Shown here piece after piece: positions 20,943 to 29,430 of a stretch of DNA of 40,848 bases. The first letter of the stretch is position 1. The number at the start of each line of letters is the position of its first letter. The notes under the pieces were generated by a model, which worked only from the letters and a program-made list of their open reading frames with translations, did not search any database and was not told the DNA's origin. Made by a program: the position numbers and the translations under genes. Source of the stretch: OFTM10 sp964196195 (GTDB taxonomy: Bacteria > Actinomycetota > Acidimicrobiia > Acidimicrobiales > Aldehydirespiratoraceae); assembly GCA_964196195.1 (NCBI GenBank), contig CAXMSE010000085.1:1-40848 (forward strand). The letters are read 5' to 3'.

Positions 20943-23372
20943 TCAGACTGCTCTGCGGTTGCGGATCGGACCACGCAGGGTGTGGGGTCCGATCGGGATG
21001 ACGCGGTTGGGGGCACCGGCCGATTTCGACCAGTGTTCGATGAGCCAGCCGCGGCGGCGGGCGATCGAGGCGAGCTTGGTTTCGGCGTTGACCGCCACGG
21101 GGAACCCGACTGCTTCGAGCATCGGCAGGTCGGAGCTGGAGTCGGCGTAGGCGACGGCCTGGCGCAGATCGAGTCCGTGTTCGTCGGCATAGTCGACGAG
21201 AGTTTGGTAGCGAGCTTCGCCGGTGGGTGGCACGGTGGTGAGCTGGCCGTCGTAGGTGCCGTCGGTGATGCTCATGTCGGCCGCCACGATGTCGTCGAAC
21301 AGGGGCTTGAGGGGTTCGACCACAAGGCGGAGGGCACCAGTGATCAGGAGGGTGCGGTGGCCGAGCCGGCGATGCTCACGGACCCTGCGGATGGCGGCCG
21401 GGAACGACTTGGTGATGAGGAGGTCGCTCATCATCTCGACGGAGTCCTCATCGAGGAGCTGGACGGGTGCGTCCTCGAAGCGCCGGTAGAAGTAGCGCAG
21501 GAAATCGGATCGGTCGGCACGGTCGAGGGAGAGGAGCGTGGGCACTTCGCGCAGCGTTTTGAGGGTGAACCGGAGCCGATCGGCGGTGTTGAGGTGGCGG
21601 GTGGCGAGCCAGGCGTAGCTCGCCACCACGTTGCTGGCGATGAGGGTGTTTTCGAGATCGAAGACCGCCAGCTGGCGATCTTCGGAGAGGACCTGCTGGC
21701 GTAGCCGTTCGTTGCGACCCGACGCTTGGCGTGAGCCGGGCGCCATCTTGAGGCGGGCCTGCTTCACCATCGAGGGAAGGTGGATGTCGTGGACGTAGGT
21801 GGGCCAGTGGACCGATTTCGGGTCCATGCAGAAGTCGCGTTGGTCGGCTTCATCGAGGCTGTTCCAGAGCTCGTACATGCGGTCGAGTTGGTACAGCGCT
21901 TCGCACTCTGTGTAGGCCCCGTAGAGCTCGACATAGCCGTTGGCTCGTTCGAGCTCGTCCTTCTTCTCCTCGAGTTCGGCTCCGAACTCGGCTTGGCGGC
22001 CGCGCAGGGGGAGTGTGTCGAGGACCCGTTCACCGATGTCGAGGCCCCTTCTGGCTCGGCCCAACTGGCGGGCCACGCGACCCCGTCCGGGGAAGGACCA
22101 CTCGGGCACCGAGATGGGCTGGTTCTTTTCGTCGTAGACGGGGTGTTCGGTGAACCAGCTCCGTACGTGGTCGACGAGTTCGCCGTACTTGAGCGGGTTG
22201 CCGGTGCCGCTGGCGATCTGGATGACATCGGGGGAGTCGTTACCGTCGGTGTCGTAGTGGGGGCCTCGGGCCGCGACGGCGAGGATGGTGGCCACGACGA
22301 GGTCGACGGGGATCACGTCGATCACGCCTTCGGGCACGCCCGGGAATTCCTTGAGGAGGCCGCGGGCGTAGGCGGCGATCACGGGTTCGGCCATCCGGAA
22401 CCCGCGGATCCATCCCGGTTTGGGCTCGGCGAGGGCGGATTCGATGATGGATGGGCGCACGATGCTCACTGGCACGCCGTCGCGGCACTCCACGAGGCTG
22501 CGCTCGCCGAGGGCCTTGGTGAAGGCGTAGGCATCGGGGAAGCCGAGGCTGCTGGCCCGGGCTCGTCCGGCATCGGTCATCTCCTGGCCTACCCACTTCT
22601 GGCGGAGGTTCTCGACGCGAGCTGCTATCGCCGGGCCGCCGGCCGCGCCGAGGGATCTGACCGCCTCTTCGCGAAGCGCAGTGAGGCGGTGGGGCGTGCG
22701 GCTTGCCTGTTCGGCATCTTTGCGGGCCTGGTGGGCGTTGTTGACCTCGGCGCGCCAATCCACGTCGACGAAGAAGGGCGACTCCTCGACGAGTTGTTCG
22801 GGTGCCTTGCCGCGTCGGCTGCCGGCGACGTAGCAGGTGGATACCGCCACAAGGTGGCCGGGCTCTCCGGGGGCCAGGCCGCCCGGAGTGGCTTCGGACC
22901 GTCGGGCTGCGGCGCTGCGCATTGCCGCTGCCACCCGGCTGGGGCCGAGGAGGTTGACTTCGACGGCGTCGTCGAGTGCGGAGTCGAAGCTGACCGTGGC
23001 GGCGGAGTGGATGGCCAGGTCGCAGGTGGCGAGGATCGAAAGGCTTTCATCATCGAGGCCGAGGTCGTCGGTGCCGACGTCGCCGGCCAGGCCGACGATG
23101 CGGCGGGCGCACATCTGGTCGAAGGACTCGCCGTCGTGGCCACCGGCTGCTACGGGGTCGTCGGCGAAGGCGGCGCGGAGTCGATCGAAGGCATCGTTCT
23201 TGAGGATGTCGCGGTTGACCCTGGATTGGGCGCCGCGTCGGCCGGGGCGCACGATCAGTACCAGTTGGCTGTCGGGAACGGCACGAAGGAGTCGCTCAAC
23301 GAGGGCGGTGCCGAGGAATCCGGTGGAACCGGTGATGGCGATGCGTTTGGAGTTGAGCTGCTCACAGATCAC
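20943..23372 (-). CDS. Fusion: extended SDR (fatty acyl-CoA reductase-like) plus HAD-IB phosphatase-like domain
   Basis: About 809 residues. The N-terminal part (1-440) is an extended SDR of the male-sterility/fatty acyl-CoA reductase type: GSTGFLG at 15-21 for NAD(P) and YAFTK (YxxxK) encoded near 22520-22540. A helical linker follows, then a HAD-IB domain from about residue 560 (coding 21680 to 20990). HAD motif I reads FDLENT, so the usual second Asp is Glu. Motif II is LITGALR. The motif III Lys seems replaced by Arg (TGEARYQ). Motif IV is YADSSSDLPML. GTG 23372 was preferred over TTG 23402 because the latter falls inside the palindrome 23397-23408. First gene of the operon with the LarA-like protein and acyltransferase; 15 bases to the next gene. 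Probably acts on an acyl or polyprenyl phosphate-type lipid intermediate, by inference. Confidence 0.8.
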   Translation of the reverse strand: MICEQLNSKRIAITGSTGFLGTALVERLLRAVPDSQLVLIVRPGRRGAQSRVNRDILKNDAFDRLRAAFADDPVAAGGHDGESFDQMCARRIVGLAGDVGTDDLGLDDESLSILATCDLAIHSAATVSFDSALDDAVEVNLLGPSRVAAAMRSAAARRSEATPGGLAPGEPGHLVAVSTCYVAGSRRGKAPEQLVEESPFFVDVDWRAEVNNAHQARKDAEQASRTPHRLTALREEAVRSLGAAGGPAIAARVENLRQKWVGQEMTDAGRARASSLGFPDAYAFTKALGERSLVECRDGVPVSIVRPSIIESALAEPKPGWIRGFRMAEPVIAAYARGLLKEFPGVPEGVIDVIPVDLVVATILAVAARGPHYDTDGNDSPDVIQIASGTGNPLKYGELVDHVRSWFTEHPVYDEKNQPISVPEWSFPGRGRVARQLGRARRGLDIGERVLDTLPLRGRQAEFGAELEEKKDELERANGYVELYGAYTECEALYQLDRMYELWNSLDEADQRDFCMDPKSVHWPTYVHDIHLPSMVKQARLKMAPGSRQASGRNERLRQQVLSEDRQLAVFDLENTLIASNVVASYAWLATRHLNTADRLRFTLKTLREVPTLLSLDRADRSDFLRYFYRRFEDAPVQLLDEDSVEMMSDLLITKSFPAAIRRVREHRRLGHRTLLITGALRLVVEPLKPLFDDIVAADMSITDGTYDGQLTTVPPTGEARYQTLVDYADEHGLDLRQAVAYADSSSDLPMLEAVGFPVAVNAETKLASIARRRGWLIEHWSKSAGAPNRVIPIGPHTLRGPIRNRRAV

Positions 23373-23383
23373 GGGGCCAGTTT

Positions 23384-23408
23384 TACCAAATCTCTCTACC
23401 AATTGGTA
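23384..23408. promoter_or_regulatory. Candidate TetR operator
   Basis: A perfect 12-bp palindrome TACCAATTGGTA is at 23397-23408, and a further half-site TACCAAA starts at 23384. It lies between the divergent TetR gene (23446) and the SDR-HAD fusion gene (23372), where it could control both. TAATAAT at 23431-23437 is a plausible -10 for the TetR gene. Confidence 0.6.
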
Positions 23409-23445
23409 GACGTAGATGGAATCGGGCTGCTAATAATCGAGATTG

Positions 23446-24054
23446 ATGACCCAGCCGACCCGGGATCGCATCCTCGACGCCGCCCTCAGGGCCTACGGCA
23501 CCGACGGGTTTGCCGCGACCTCCCTCGATGCTCTGGCCGACCAACTCGGGATCCGCAAGCAGACGATCCTCTACTGGTTCCCCTCCAAACAGGCCCTGTT
23601 CGAGGCCGTGATCGACGCGGCGGCGCTCGACCTGGTGAAGCTCTTCGAGACCGAGGCATCGAGAGGGCTCGCCGGTCTCGATCAGGTGGAGGCGATCGTG
23701 GGCCAGGTGTTTCGCCTCGCGGTACGCCGCCCCGAACTTCTCGGTCTGGTGCGCGAGGTGACGCGCCCCGGCTCCTTGTCGGTCGATCGACTCGCCCAGC
23801 AGGTGGCGCCCGCCTTCGACCGGGCCCGCGATTTTCTCCAGCGAGAGATGGATGCCGGCCGCTTCCACCGATCCGATCCGACGATGTTGTTGCTGTCGCT
23901 GTATTCAACGGTGGTGGGTGTGGCCACCGAACTCGAGGTGCAGAGGGCGATGGGGCTCGCTCCCACGCTGAGAGGCACCGTTGCGCGCCGCCGGGAGCTG
24001 ATCCGTTTCCTCAGGGCTGCGCTCACCCCCCAGGTTCAGCGGGGACGAAACTGA
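23446..24054 (+). CDS. TetR-family transcriptional regulator
   Basis: A 202-residue TetR/AcrR regulator. The N-terminal helix-turn-helix covers about 5-52 (RDRILDAALRAYGTDGFAAT, then SLDALADQLGIRKQTILYWFPSK). The C-terminal ligand domain covers about 65-200. ATG 23446 was preferred over the adjacent in-frame TTG 23443. It is divergent from the SDR-HAD/LarA-like/acyltransferase operon with a palindrome between, so it most likely represses that operon and itself. An acyl-CoA or lipid ligand is plausible from context. Its 3' end overlaps the convergent thioesterase gene by 19 bases. Confidence 0.88.
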   Translation: MTQPTRDRILDAALRAYGTDGFAATSLDALADQLGIRKQTILYWFPSKQALFEAVIDAAALDLVKLFETEASRGLAGLDQVEAIVGQVFRLAVRRPELLGLVREVTRPGSLSVDRLAQQVAPAFDRARDFLQREMDAGRFHRSDPTMLLLSLYSTVVGVATELEVQRAMGLAPTLRGTVARRRELIRFLRAALTPQVQRGRN

Positions 24055-24509
24055 CGGAAGTTGGCGGTGATCCTCGCTCGGATCTTGCCCTCCGACTCGA
24101 GTTCGCCCTCCACCGTTATCTCGGGATCGTCGTGGCGACTCACCTCGGCTCGAAGGGTGACGGGAGCGGAGATGGAGGTAGGGCGCAAGAGGTCGATGCT
24201 GTAGCCGGATGTGAGATAGGTCGGCCCACCCTCGGCATCGGGGGCGATACTGCTGCTCGGCCATGCTCCGTGTTTCTCATGGAGCCACCACCACACGGCC
24301 GCTCCGGAGTGGCAGTCGAGCAGGGTGCCGATCACCCCGCCGCAGAGCACATCGGCCACGGCTTGATGGATCAGCTGGGGCTGCCAGGTGGCTGTCACCC
24401 CGGCTCCGTCGGTGTAGCTCTGCAGGCCGAGGCCTTCGGTGTTGGCCGGGCCGCAGCCAAAACATGAGCCATCGGGAAACGCTGCCCCCTGTACCCATCG
24501 CGACGTCAT
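24036..24509 (-). CDS. Hotdog-fold thioesterase, PaaI-like
   Basis: A 157-residue hotdog-fold protein that probably hydrolyses acyl-CoA thioesters. The opening CFGCGPANTEGLGLQ followed by the HQAVADVLCGGVIGTLLDCHSG segment is typical of PaaI/YbgC-like thioesterases, with the catalytic acidic residue expected in the TLLD segment. The C-terminal strands cover about 115-155. ATG 24509 opens the frame; the stop overlaps the TetR 3' end by 19 bases. It lies directly downstream of ddl on the same strand, 4 bases after the ddl stop, so it is likely cotranscribed with ddl although functionally unrelated. Confidence 0.83.
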   Translation of the reverse strand: MTSRWVQGAAFPDGSCFGCGPANTEGLGLQSYTDGAGVTATWQPQLIHQAVADVLCGGVIGTLLDCHSGAAVWWWLHEKHGAWPSSSIAPDAEGGPTYLTSGYSIDLLRPTSISAPVTLRAEVSRHDDPEITVEGELESEGKIRARITANFRQFRPR

Positions 24510-24513
24510 CGGT

Positions 24514-25638
24514 TCAGTGATCCGTTCGGGTGTGGCGGTGCTCGCGTTGGTGGCGCGAAACAGCCAGATCGATCAGGCGATCGATGAGCGTGGGGTAGTC
24601 GATTCCAGTGGCGGCCCAGAGTTTCGGATACATCGAGATCGGCGTGAACCCGGGCATGGTGTTGATCTCGTTGACCAGCCAGCCCCGTTGCTCCTCGTAG
24701 AAGAAGTCGACACGGGCGAGCCCCTCTACCTTGCAAGCGCGATAAGCGGCGATGGCCAGGCGCTGAACGTCGGCGAGTTCGTCGGCGCTGAGGTCGGCCG
24801 GAATCGTGAGGTCGGCGCCATTCTGGTACTTGTCGGCGTAGTCGTAGAAGTCGGCGCCGGGAACGATCTCACCTGCGACGCTGGCATGGGGGTCTTCGTT
24901 GCCGAGCACCGCCACCTCGATCTCGCGGCCGCGGATCTCCTCTTCGATGATGACCTCACGGTCGTAGGACGCGGCCTCACGGATCGCCGACCGCGCCTGG
25001 TGGGCATCGGTTGCCCTGCCCACGCCCACCGACGAGCCCATGTTGGCGGGCTTGATGAACAGGGGCAGGCCCAGATCCTCGATGGCGGCGGCGACCTCGG
25101 AATCGATCGAGGAGGGCGATCCGTCGAGGCGACGCACCTGTTCGGTGCCCTTGTCGGTGGTGTCGACGGTGAGCCAGCGGTAGCGGCCCTGGGGCACATC
25201 GTGGCTGGCGAGGTGGTCCTTGCAGGCCACCTTGTCCATACACAGAGCCGAGGCCAGAACGCCGGCCCCCACATAGGGGACGCCGGCCAGTTCGAGGAGG
25301 CCCTGCATGGTGCCGTCCTCGCCCATGGGACCGTGCAGGATCGGCATGGCCACAGTGATCTGCGGAGTGCTCTCATCGGTGAGCATCGGGAGGGCATCGA
25401 CGACGGGGCCGTCGGCAGTGAGGTGATCGGGCATGGCATCAGCGCCGGCCTCCAGGGCCGCCGAGGCCGCCTCGGCGAGTACCCATTCACCATCCCTGGT
25501 GATGCCGACGGGTTCGATGCTGTAACGGGCAGGATCGGCTGCGGCGAGCACGTGACGAGCCGACACACACGACACGTCGTGTTCGGCCGAACGCCCACCG
25601 AACAACACGACCAGGCGGATGGGAGGCGTGGAGGTCAT
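24514..25638 (-). CDS. ddl: D-alanine--D-alanine ligase
   Basis: A 374-residue ATP-grasp enzyme that joins two D-Ala for peptidoglycan. The N-terminal VVLFGGRSAEHDVSC loop (about 8-22), the LHGPMGEDGTMQG segment, the ATP-grasp core LFIKPANMGSSVGVG, the omega loop YDYADKY, and the Mg site VNEINTMPGFT are all present. The omega-loop Tyr and the SMYPKLW segment fit D-Ala-D-Ala rather than D-Ala-D-Lac specificity. ATG 25638 was chosen over the longer frame to 25683, which would run into murF; a TACGGT seven bases upstream on the - strand supports a leaderless start. It is divergent from murF across 32 bases, pairing the two consecutive steps of the pathway. Confidence 0.95.
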   Translation of the reverse strand: MTSTPPIRLVVLFGGRSAEHDVSCVSARHVLAAADPARYSIEPVGITRDGEWVLAEAASAALEAGADAMPDHLTADGPVVDALPMLTDESTPQITVAMPILHGPMGEDGTMQGLLELAGVPYVGAGVLASALCMDKVACKDHLASHDVPQGRYRWLTVDTTDKGTEQVRRLDGSPSSIDSEVAAAIEDLGLPLFIKPANMGSSVGVGRATDAHQARSAIREAASYDREVIIEEEIRGREIEVAVLGNEDPHASVAGEIVPGADFYDYADKYQNGADLTIPADLSADELADVQRLAIAAYRACKVEGLARVDFFYEEQRGWLVNEINTMPGFTPISMYPKLWAATGIDYPTLIDRLIDLAVSRHQREHRHTRTDH

Positions 25639-25670
25639 CGGCTCGACCGTAGTCGTGCCACACTCTCGAC

Positions 25671-27029
25671 ATGCGCTGGACACCCGCTGAGATCGCCACT
25701 GCCGTGGACGGCACCGTGTTCGCCGGCACGGTGCCTGTCGACGATGTGGTGGTGCGAGCCGTCACCCAGGACTCACGCGAGATCGAGGTGGCCGCCGCCG
25801 ATGGCGCGGGCCATCTCTTCGTGCCCCTCGTCGCCGAGCGCGATGGCCATCACTTCATCGACGATGCGGTGGCGGCGGGTGCAGTGGCCACCCTCTCCGA
25901 TCGGGATCTGCCCGGGTGTGACGCGGCACTCGTGAGAGTGGTCGACACCGCCGTCGCACTCACCTCTCTCGGCCATGCGGCGCGGGCCCGCCTCTTTGAT
26001 GCGATCGTGATCGGGGTGACGGGCTCGGTCGGCAAGACCACCACCAAGGATCTCCTGGCGGCGGTGCTCGCCGAGGCCCGCCACGCCTACGCCAACACCC
26101 GATCTTTCAACAACGAGATCGGACTGCCGCTGGCCCTGCTGGCCGCGCCCGAGGACGCCGACGTCGTCGTCTTGGAGTTGGGGGCCCGGGGGCCGGGCCA
26201 CATTGCCGATCTCTGTGCTATGGCAAGGCCGAACGTCGGGGTGGTCACCACTGTCGCCGCGGTTCATACGAGCGAGTTCGGTTCGGTGGAGGCGGTGGCG
26301 CGGGCCAAGGGTGAGTTGGTGGAGGGTCTGCCCTCCGCGGCCGAAGGTGGCCTTGCGGTTCTCAATGCCACCCAAGCTCTCGTGGCGGCGATGGCCGATC
26401 GCACCGAAGCCAGGGTGGTCACCTACGGCGGGTCGGGCGATGTGCGAGCGGAGCAGATCGAGCTCGATGATGAGCTCACCCCCAGCTTCCGGCTCGTGTC
26501 GCCGTGGGGGAGCGCCGATGTGGTGCTCGGTGCCCGCGGTCTGCATCTCGTCGACAACGCTCTTGCCGCGGCTGCCACCGCTCTCGCTCTCGGGCTCACG
26601 GTCGAGCAAGTGGCCGCAGGCCTGGCTCACCCGGTGCTGTCGGCGATGCGCATGGATCTAGGTCGAACCGGCTCGGGTGCGACGGTTCTCGACGACTCCT
26701 ACAACGCCAATCCACTCTCCACGGAGGCCGCGCTCAGGTCTCTCGCCCACCTCCCGGCGGCTCGTCGCGTCGCGGTGCTGGGGATCATGGCGGAGTTGGG
26801 CGACGAGTCGGCGGCGGAGCATCGGCGCATGGCCGACATAGCCGCCGACCTGGGCATTCGGGTGATCGCGGTGGATGCCCCTCAATACGTCCATCCCGCG
26901 GTGGAGCGGGTTGGCGACATCGAAGGGGCGCTCGAACTTCTGGGCCCGGTTAGCACCGGCGATGCCGTGCTCGTGAAGGGCTCGCGGGTTGCCCGCCTCG
27001 AGCGCCTGGTGGAGCGGCTGTTGGATTAG
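25671..27029 (+). CDS. murF: UDP-N-acetylmuramoyl-tripeptide--D-alanyl-D-alanine ligase
   Basis: A 452-residue Mur ligase that adds the D-Ala-D-Ala made by Ddl to UDP-MurNAc-tripeptide, the last cytoplasmic peptide step. The N-terminal UDP-binding domain covers 1-108 with TQDSREI. The central ATPase has the P-loop GVTGSVGKTTTKD (115-127), NTRSFNNEIGLPLALL and LELGARGPGHI. The C-terminal domain starts near 325 with LDDSYNANPLS. The length matches E. coli MurF (452). ATG 25671 is divergent from ddl. The stop at 27029 directly abuts the convergent hypE stop at 27030. Confidence 0.95.
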   Translation: MRWTPAEIATAVDGTVFAGTVPVDDVVVRAVTQDSREIEVAAADGAGHLFVPLVAERDGHHFIDDAVAAGAVATLSDRDLPGCDAALVRVVDTAVALTSLGHAARARLFDAIVIGVTGSVGKTTTKDLLAAVLAEARHAYANTRSFNNEIGLPLALLAAPEDADVVVLELGARGPGHIADLCAMARPNVGVVTTVAAVHTSEFGSVEAVARAKGELVEGLPSAAEGGLAVLNATQALVAAMADRTEARVVTYGGSGDVRAEQIELDDELTPSFRLVSPWGSADVVLGARGLHLVDNALAAAATALALGLTVEQVAAGLAHPVLSAMRMDLGRTGSGATVLDDSYNANPLSTEAALRSLAHLPAARRVAVLGIMAELGDESAAEHRRMADIAADLGIRVIAVDAPQYVHPAVERVGDIEGALELLGPVSTGDAVLVKGSRVARLERLVERLLD

Positions 27030-28073
27030 TCAGCAGATCCGGGGCAGTTGCTCGCCCATCGGTCGGTCGATGACCCGGTTGGCGCCGAGGCGGGTGCGTT
27101 GAACCACGATGCCCGGGTGCTGGTCGGTGACCTCGCCGATCATCACTGCATGGCGCCCGCCTTGGTGGCCCCGCAGGATCTCCACCACTGCCTCTGCCGA
27201 GTCGCCGTGCACCACGATCACGAACACACCCTCGTTGGCCACCTCGAGTGGGTCGAGGCCGAACAGGTTGCAGGCGGCGGCCACCGCCTCGGGAATGGGA
27301 ACCGCATTCTGGCTGAAGACGACGCCTACCCCGGCGCTGGCAGCAAGCTCACACAGCCCGGCCGCCATCCCGCCCCGGGTGAGGTCGCGCATGGTGTGGA
27401 TGTCGATTCCCGCGGCTTGCACCGATCCCACCAGCTCGTGCAGGGGAGCGGTGTCTGATTGCATGGTGGTACCGAACTCGACCCCTTCGCGCACGCTGAG
27501 CACGGCCATGCCGTGGAGTCCGATGGGCCCGCTGAGCACGATCTTGTCGCCGGGCGCCATCCGCTCGGGCCTGACATCGATTCCGTCACCGACTGCCCCG
27601 ACACCGGCGGTGGTGATGTAGATGCCGTCGCCCCGCCCGGCGTCGACGACCTTGGTATCGCCGGTGACGAGGCCGACGCCCGCGGCCGCGGCCGCGGTCC
27701 CCATCGCCGTGGCGATCCGGGCCAGTGTCTCGAGCTCGAGACCCTCCTCGAGCACGAAGGCGGTGGACAGGGCCACCGGGCGAGCGCCTGCCATGGCAAG
27801 GTCGTTGACGGTGCCGTTGACCGCGAGCTCTCCGATAGAGCCACCGGGAAACTCCAGTGGCGTCACCACATAGCTGTCGGTGGTGAACGCGATCCGGCCG
27901 TCGATTTCGAGGACCGCGGCATCGAGCGGCCGGGCGTCTCGTGCCGCCTCACCGAAGGCGGGGAGGAACAGGTGCTCGATGAGGTCGGCGCCGAGTTGGC
28001 CTCCGCCACCATGGCCGATCGTGATGCGGCGGTGGTCTCTGAGAGGAAGTGGGCACGACCAGGTCGCGCTCAT
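27030..28073 (-). CDS. hypE: Hydrogenase maturation protein HypE
   Basis: A 347-residue PurM/AIR-synthase-fold protein. It carries a carbamoyl group from HypF on its C-terminal Cys and dehydrates it to a thiocyanate, the source of the CN ligands of the NiFe site. The protein ends PRIC with the acceptor Cys as the last residue. ATP-binding segments include ITIGHGGGGQL, DSYVVTPLEFPGGSIGELA and VNGTVNDLAMAGA. ATG 28073 overlaps the hypD stop as ATGA; longer frames to 28172 overlap hypD and are not conserved. Last gene of the hydrogenase operon. Confidence 0.96.
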   Translation of the reverse strand: MSATWSCPLPLRDHRRITIGHGGGGQLGADLIEHLFLPAFGEAARDARPLDAAVLEIDGRIAFTTDSYVVTPLEFPGGSIGELAVNGTVNDLAMAGARPVALSTAFVLEEGLELETLARIATAMGTAAAAAGVGLVTGDTKVVDAGRGDGIYITTAGVGAVGDGIDVRPERMAPGDKIVLSGPIGLHGMAVLSVREGVEFGTTMQSDTAPLHELVGSVQAAGIDIHTMRDLTRGGMAAGLCELAASAGVGVVFSQNAVPIPEAVAAACNLFGLDPLEVANEGVFVIVVHGDSAEAVVEILRGHQGGRHAVMIGEVTDQHPGIVVQRTRLGANRVIDRPMGEQLPRIC

Positions 28074-29173
28074 CGACTGGTGCCGATCTCGGTGCGGCGG
28101 TAGCGGTGGTAGGCGGCGCATGCGCCTTCGGCCGACACCATCGGGGCCCCGAGCGGATGTCTGGGGGTGCACGAGTCGCCGAAGGCCTCACATTCGGTGG
28201 GGCGAAGCAGCCCGAGCAGCACCTGCCCGGCGCGGCAGCGAGGGTCTTCCTCGACCTCGATGCGGTCGACGTCGAACCGTGACTCGGCATCGAACGAGCG
28301 GTACGAATCGGTGAGGCGCCAGCCGCTCGCGGGCAAGGGCCCCAGCCCGCGCCACTGGCGGTCGGTCACCTCGAAGACCTCCCCCACGAGTTGGCGCGCC
28401 GCCAAGTTTCCCTCGGGCCGCACCGCGCGGGCGTATGCGTTCTCGACCTCGGCGCGACCCTCCTCGAGTTGGTGCACGGTGCGCCGGATTCCTTCGAGCA
28501 CATCGAGGGGTTCGAAACCGGTGACGACGATCGGGACCCCGTGGGTCTGGGCGAGCGATTCGTACTCCTCGACCCCCATGACCGTGCAGACGTGGCCCGC
28601 GGCCAGAAAGCCGTCGATCCGGCAGTCGGGTGATTCGAGAATCGAGCGCAGGGCCGGAGGCACGAGCACATGGCTCACCAGTACCGAGAAGTTGTCGATC
28701 CCACGGCGCCGGGCCTCGCGAACGGCGAGAGCGTTGGCCGGAGCGGTGGTTTCGAACCCGACGGCGAAGAACACCACCTCCTCCTCGGGGTTGGCTTCGG
28801 CCACGGTGAGGGCATCGAGTGGCGAGTAGACGACCCTCACGTCGGCCCCGGCGGCGCGCACGGCGAACAGGTCGCCATCGCTTCCCGGAACCCGAAGCAT
28901 GTCGCCGAAGGAGCAGAAGATGGTGCCCGGGATCGCGGCGATGGCCTGGGCGCGGTCGATCAGCTCGAGGGGGGTGACGCACACCGGGCATCCGGGCCCG
29001 TGCACGAGTTCGAGAGTGTCGGGGAGGAGCTGGTCGATGCCGTTGCGCAGGATGGCATTGGTCTGGCCGCCGCAGACCTCCATGATCGTCCATGGCTGCG
29101 ATGCGGTGGCGTGGATGTCGGCGAGGAGGCGACGGGCCAAGGCGGGGTCGCCGAACTCTTCGAGGTACTTCAC
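28070..29173 (-). CDS. hypD: Hydrogenase maturation protein HypD
   Basis: A 367-residue Fe-S protein that, with HypC, assembles Fe(CN)2CO. Conserved Cys are seen in the EVCGGQTN segment, in HGPGCPVCVTP, and in the C-terminal set (DPRC, PTECEAFGDSC, EGAC) that holds the [4Fe-4S] cluster. The length matches HypD (about 370). The start is GTG 29173, overlapping the hypC stop as GTGA; the hypE start overlaps its stop as ATGA, so translation is probably coupled. Confidence 0.96.
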   Translation of the reverse strand: MKYLEEFGDPALARRLLADIHATASQPWTIMEVCGGQTNAILRNGIDQLLPDTLELVHGPGCPVCVTPLELIDRAQAIAAIPGTIFCSFGDMLRVPGSDGDLFAVRAAGADVRVVYSPLDALTVAEANPEEEVVFFAVGFETTAPANALAVREARRRGIDNFSVLVSHVLVPPALRSILESPDCRIDGFLAAGHVCTVMGVEEYESLAQTHGVPIVVTGFEPLDVLEGIRRTVHQLEEGRAEVENAYARAVRPEGNLAARQLVGEVFEVTDRQWRGLGPLPASGWRLTDSYRSFDAESRFDVDRIEVEEDPRCRAGQVLLGLLRPTECEAFGDSCTPRHPLGAPMVSAEGACAAYHRYRRTEIGTSR

Positions 29174-29430
29174 GGCTCGATCCTCGAAGCCGGGGTCGGC
29201 TCGTCTGCTTCGACCATCCGCTCGAACAGGTCGATGGTCTCGGCCGCGGTGACCTCATCGAGCACGGTGATCGCCACGCCGGCGTGAACGATCACGTACT
29301 CGCCCACCTCGACGGAGTCGACGAGGGCGAGGCACACCTCCTTGGTTATCGAGCCGAATGCGACACGGCCCATCGCCGTTCCGCGATCGTCGTAACGCTC
29401 GAGTACCTCACCCGGTATCCCTAGACACAT
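29170..29430 (-). CDS. hypC: Hydrogenase assembly chaperone HypC
   Basis: An 86-residue HypC/HupF chaperone with the diagnostic opening MCLGIPG. Cys2 binds the iron of the Fe(CN)2CO unit after Met removal, and the protein hands it to the large subunit. The C-terminal region is helical. ATG 29430 lies 10 bases inside the hypF end, and its stop overlaps the hypD start. Confidence 0.95.
   Translation of the reverse strand: MCLGIPGEVLERYDDRGTAMGRVAFGSITKEVCLALVDSVEVGEYVIVHAGVAITVLDEVTAAETIDLFERMVEADEPTPASRIEP

Noticed and set aside
21780..24467. An 895-codon open frame on the + strand
   Set aside because: It lies antisense to the SDR-HAD fusion, crosses the TetR gene and promoter region, and reads as low-complexity Gly/Val/Glu/Asp. 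High-GC codon bias keeps the opposite frame open.
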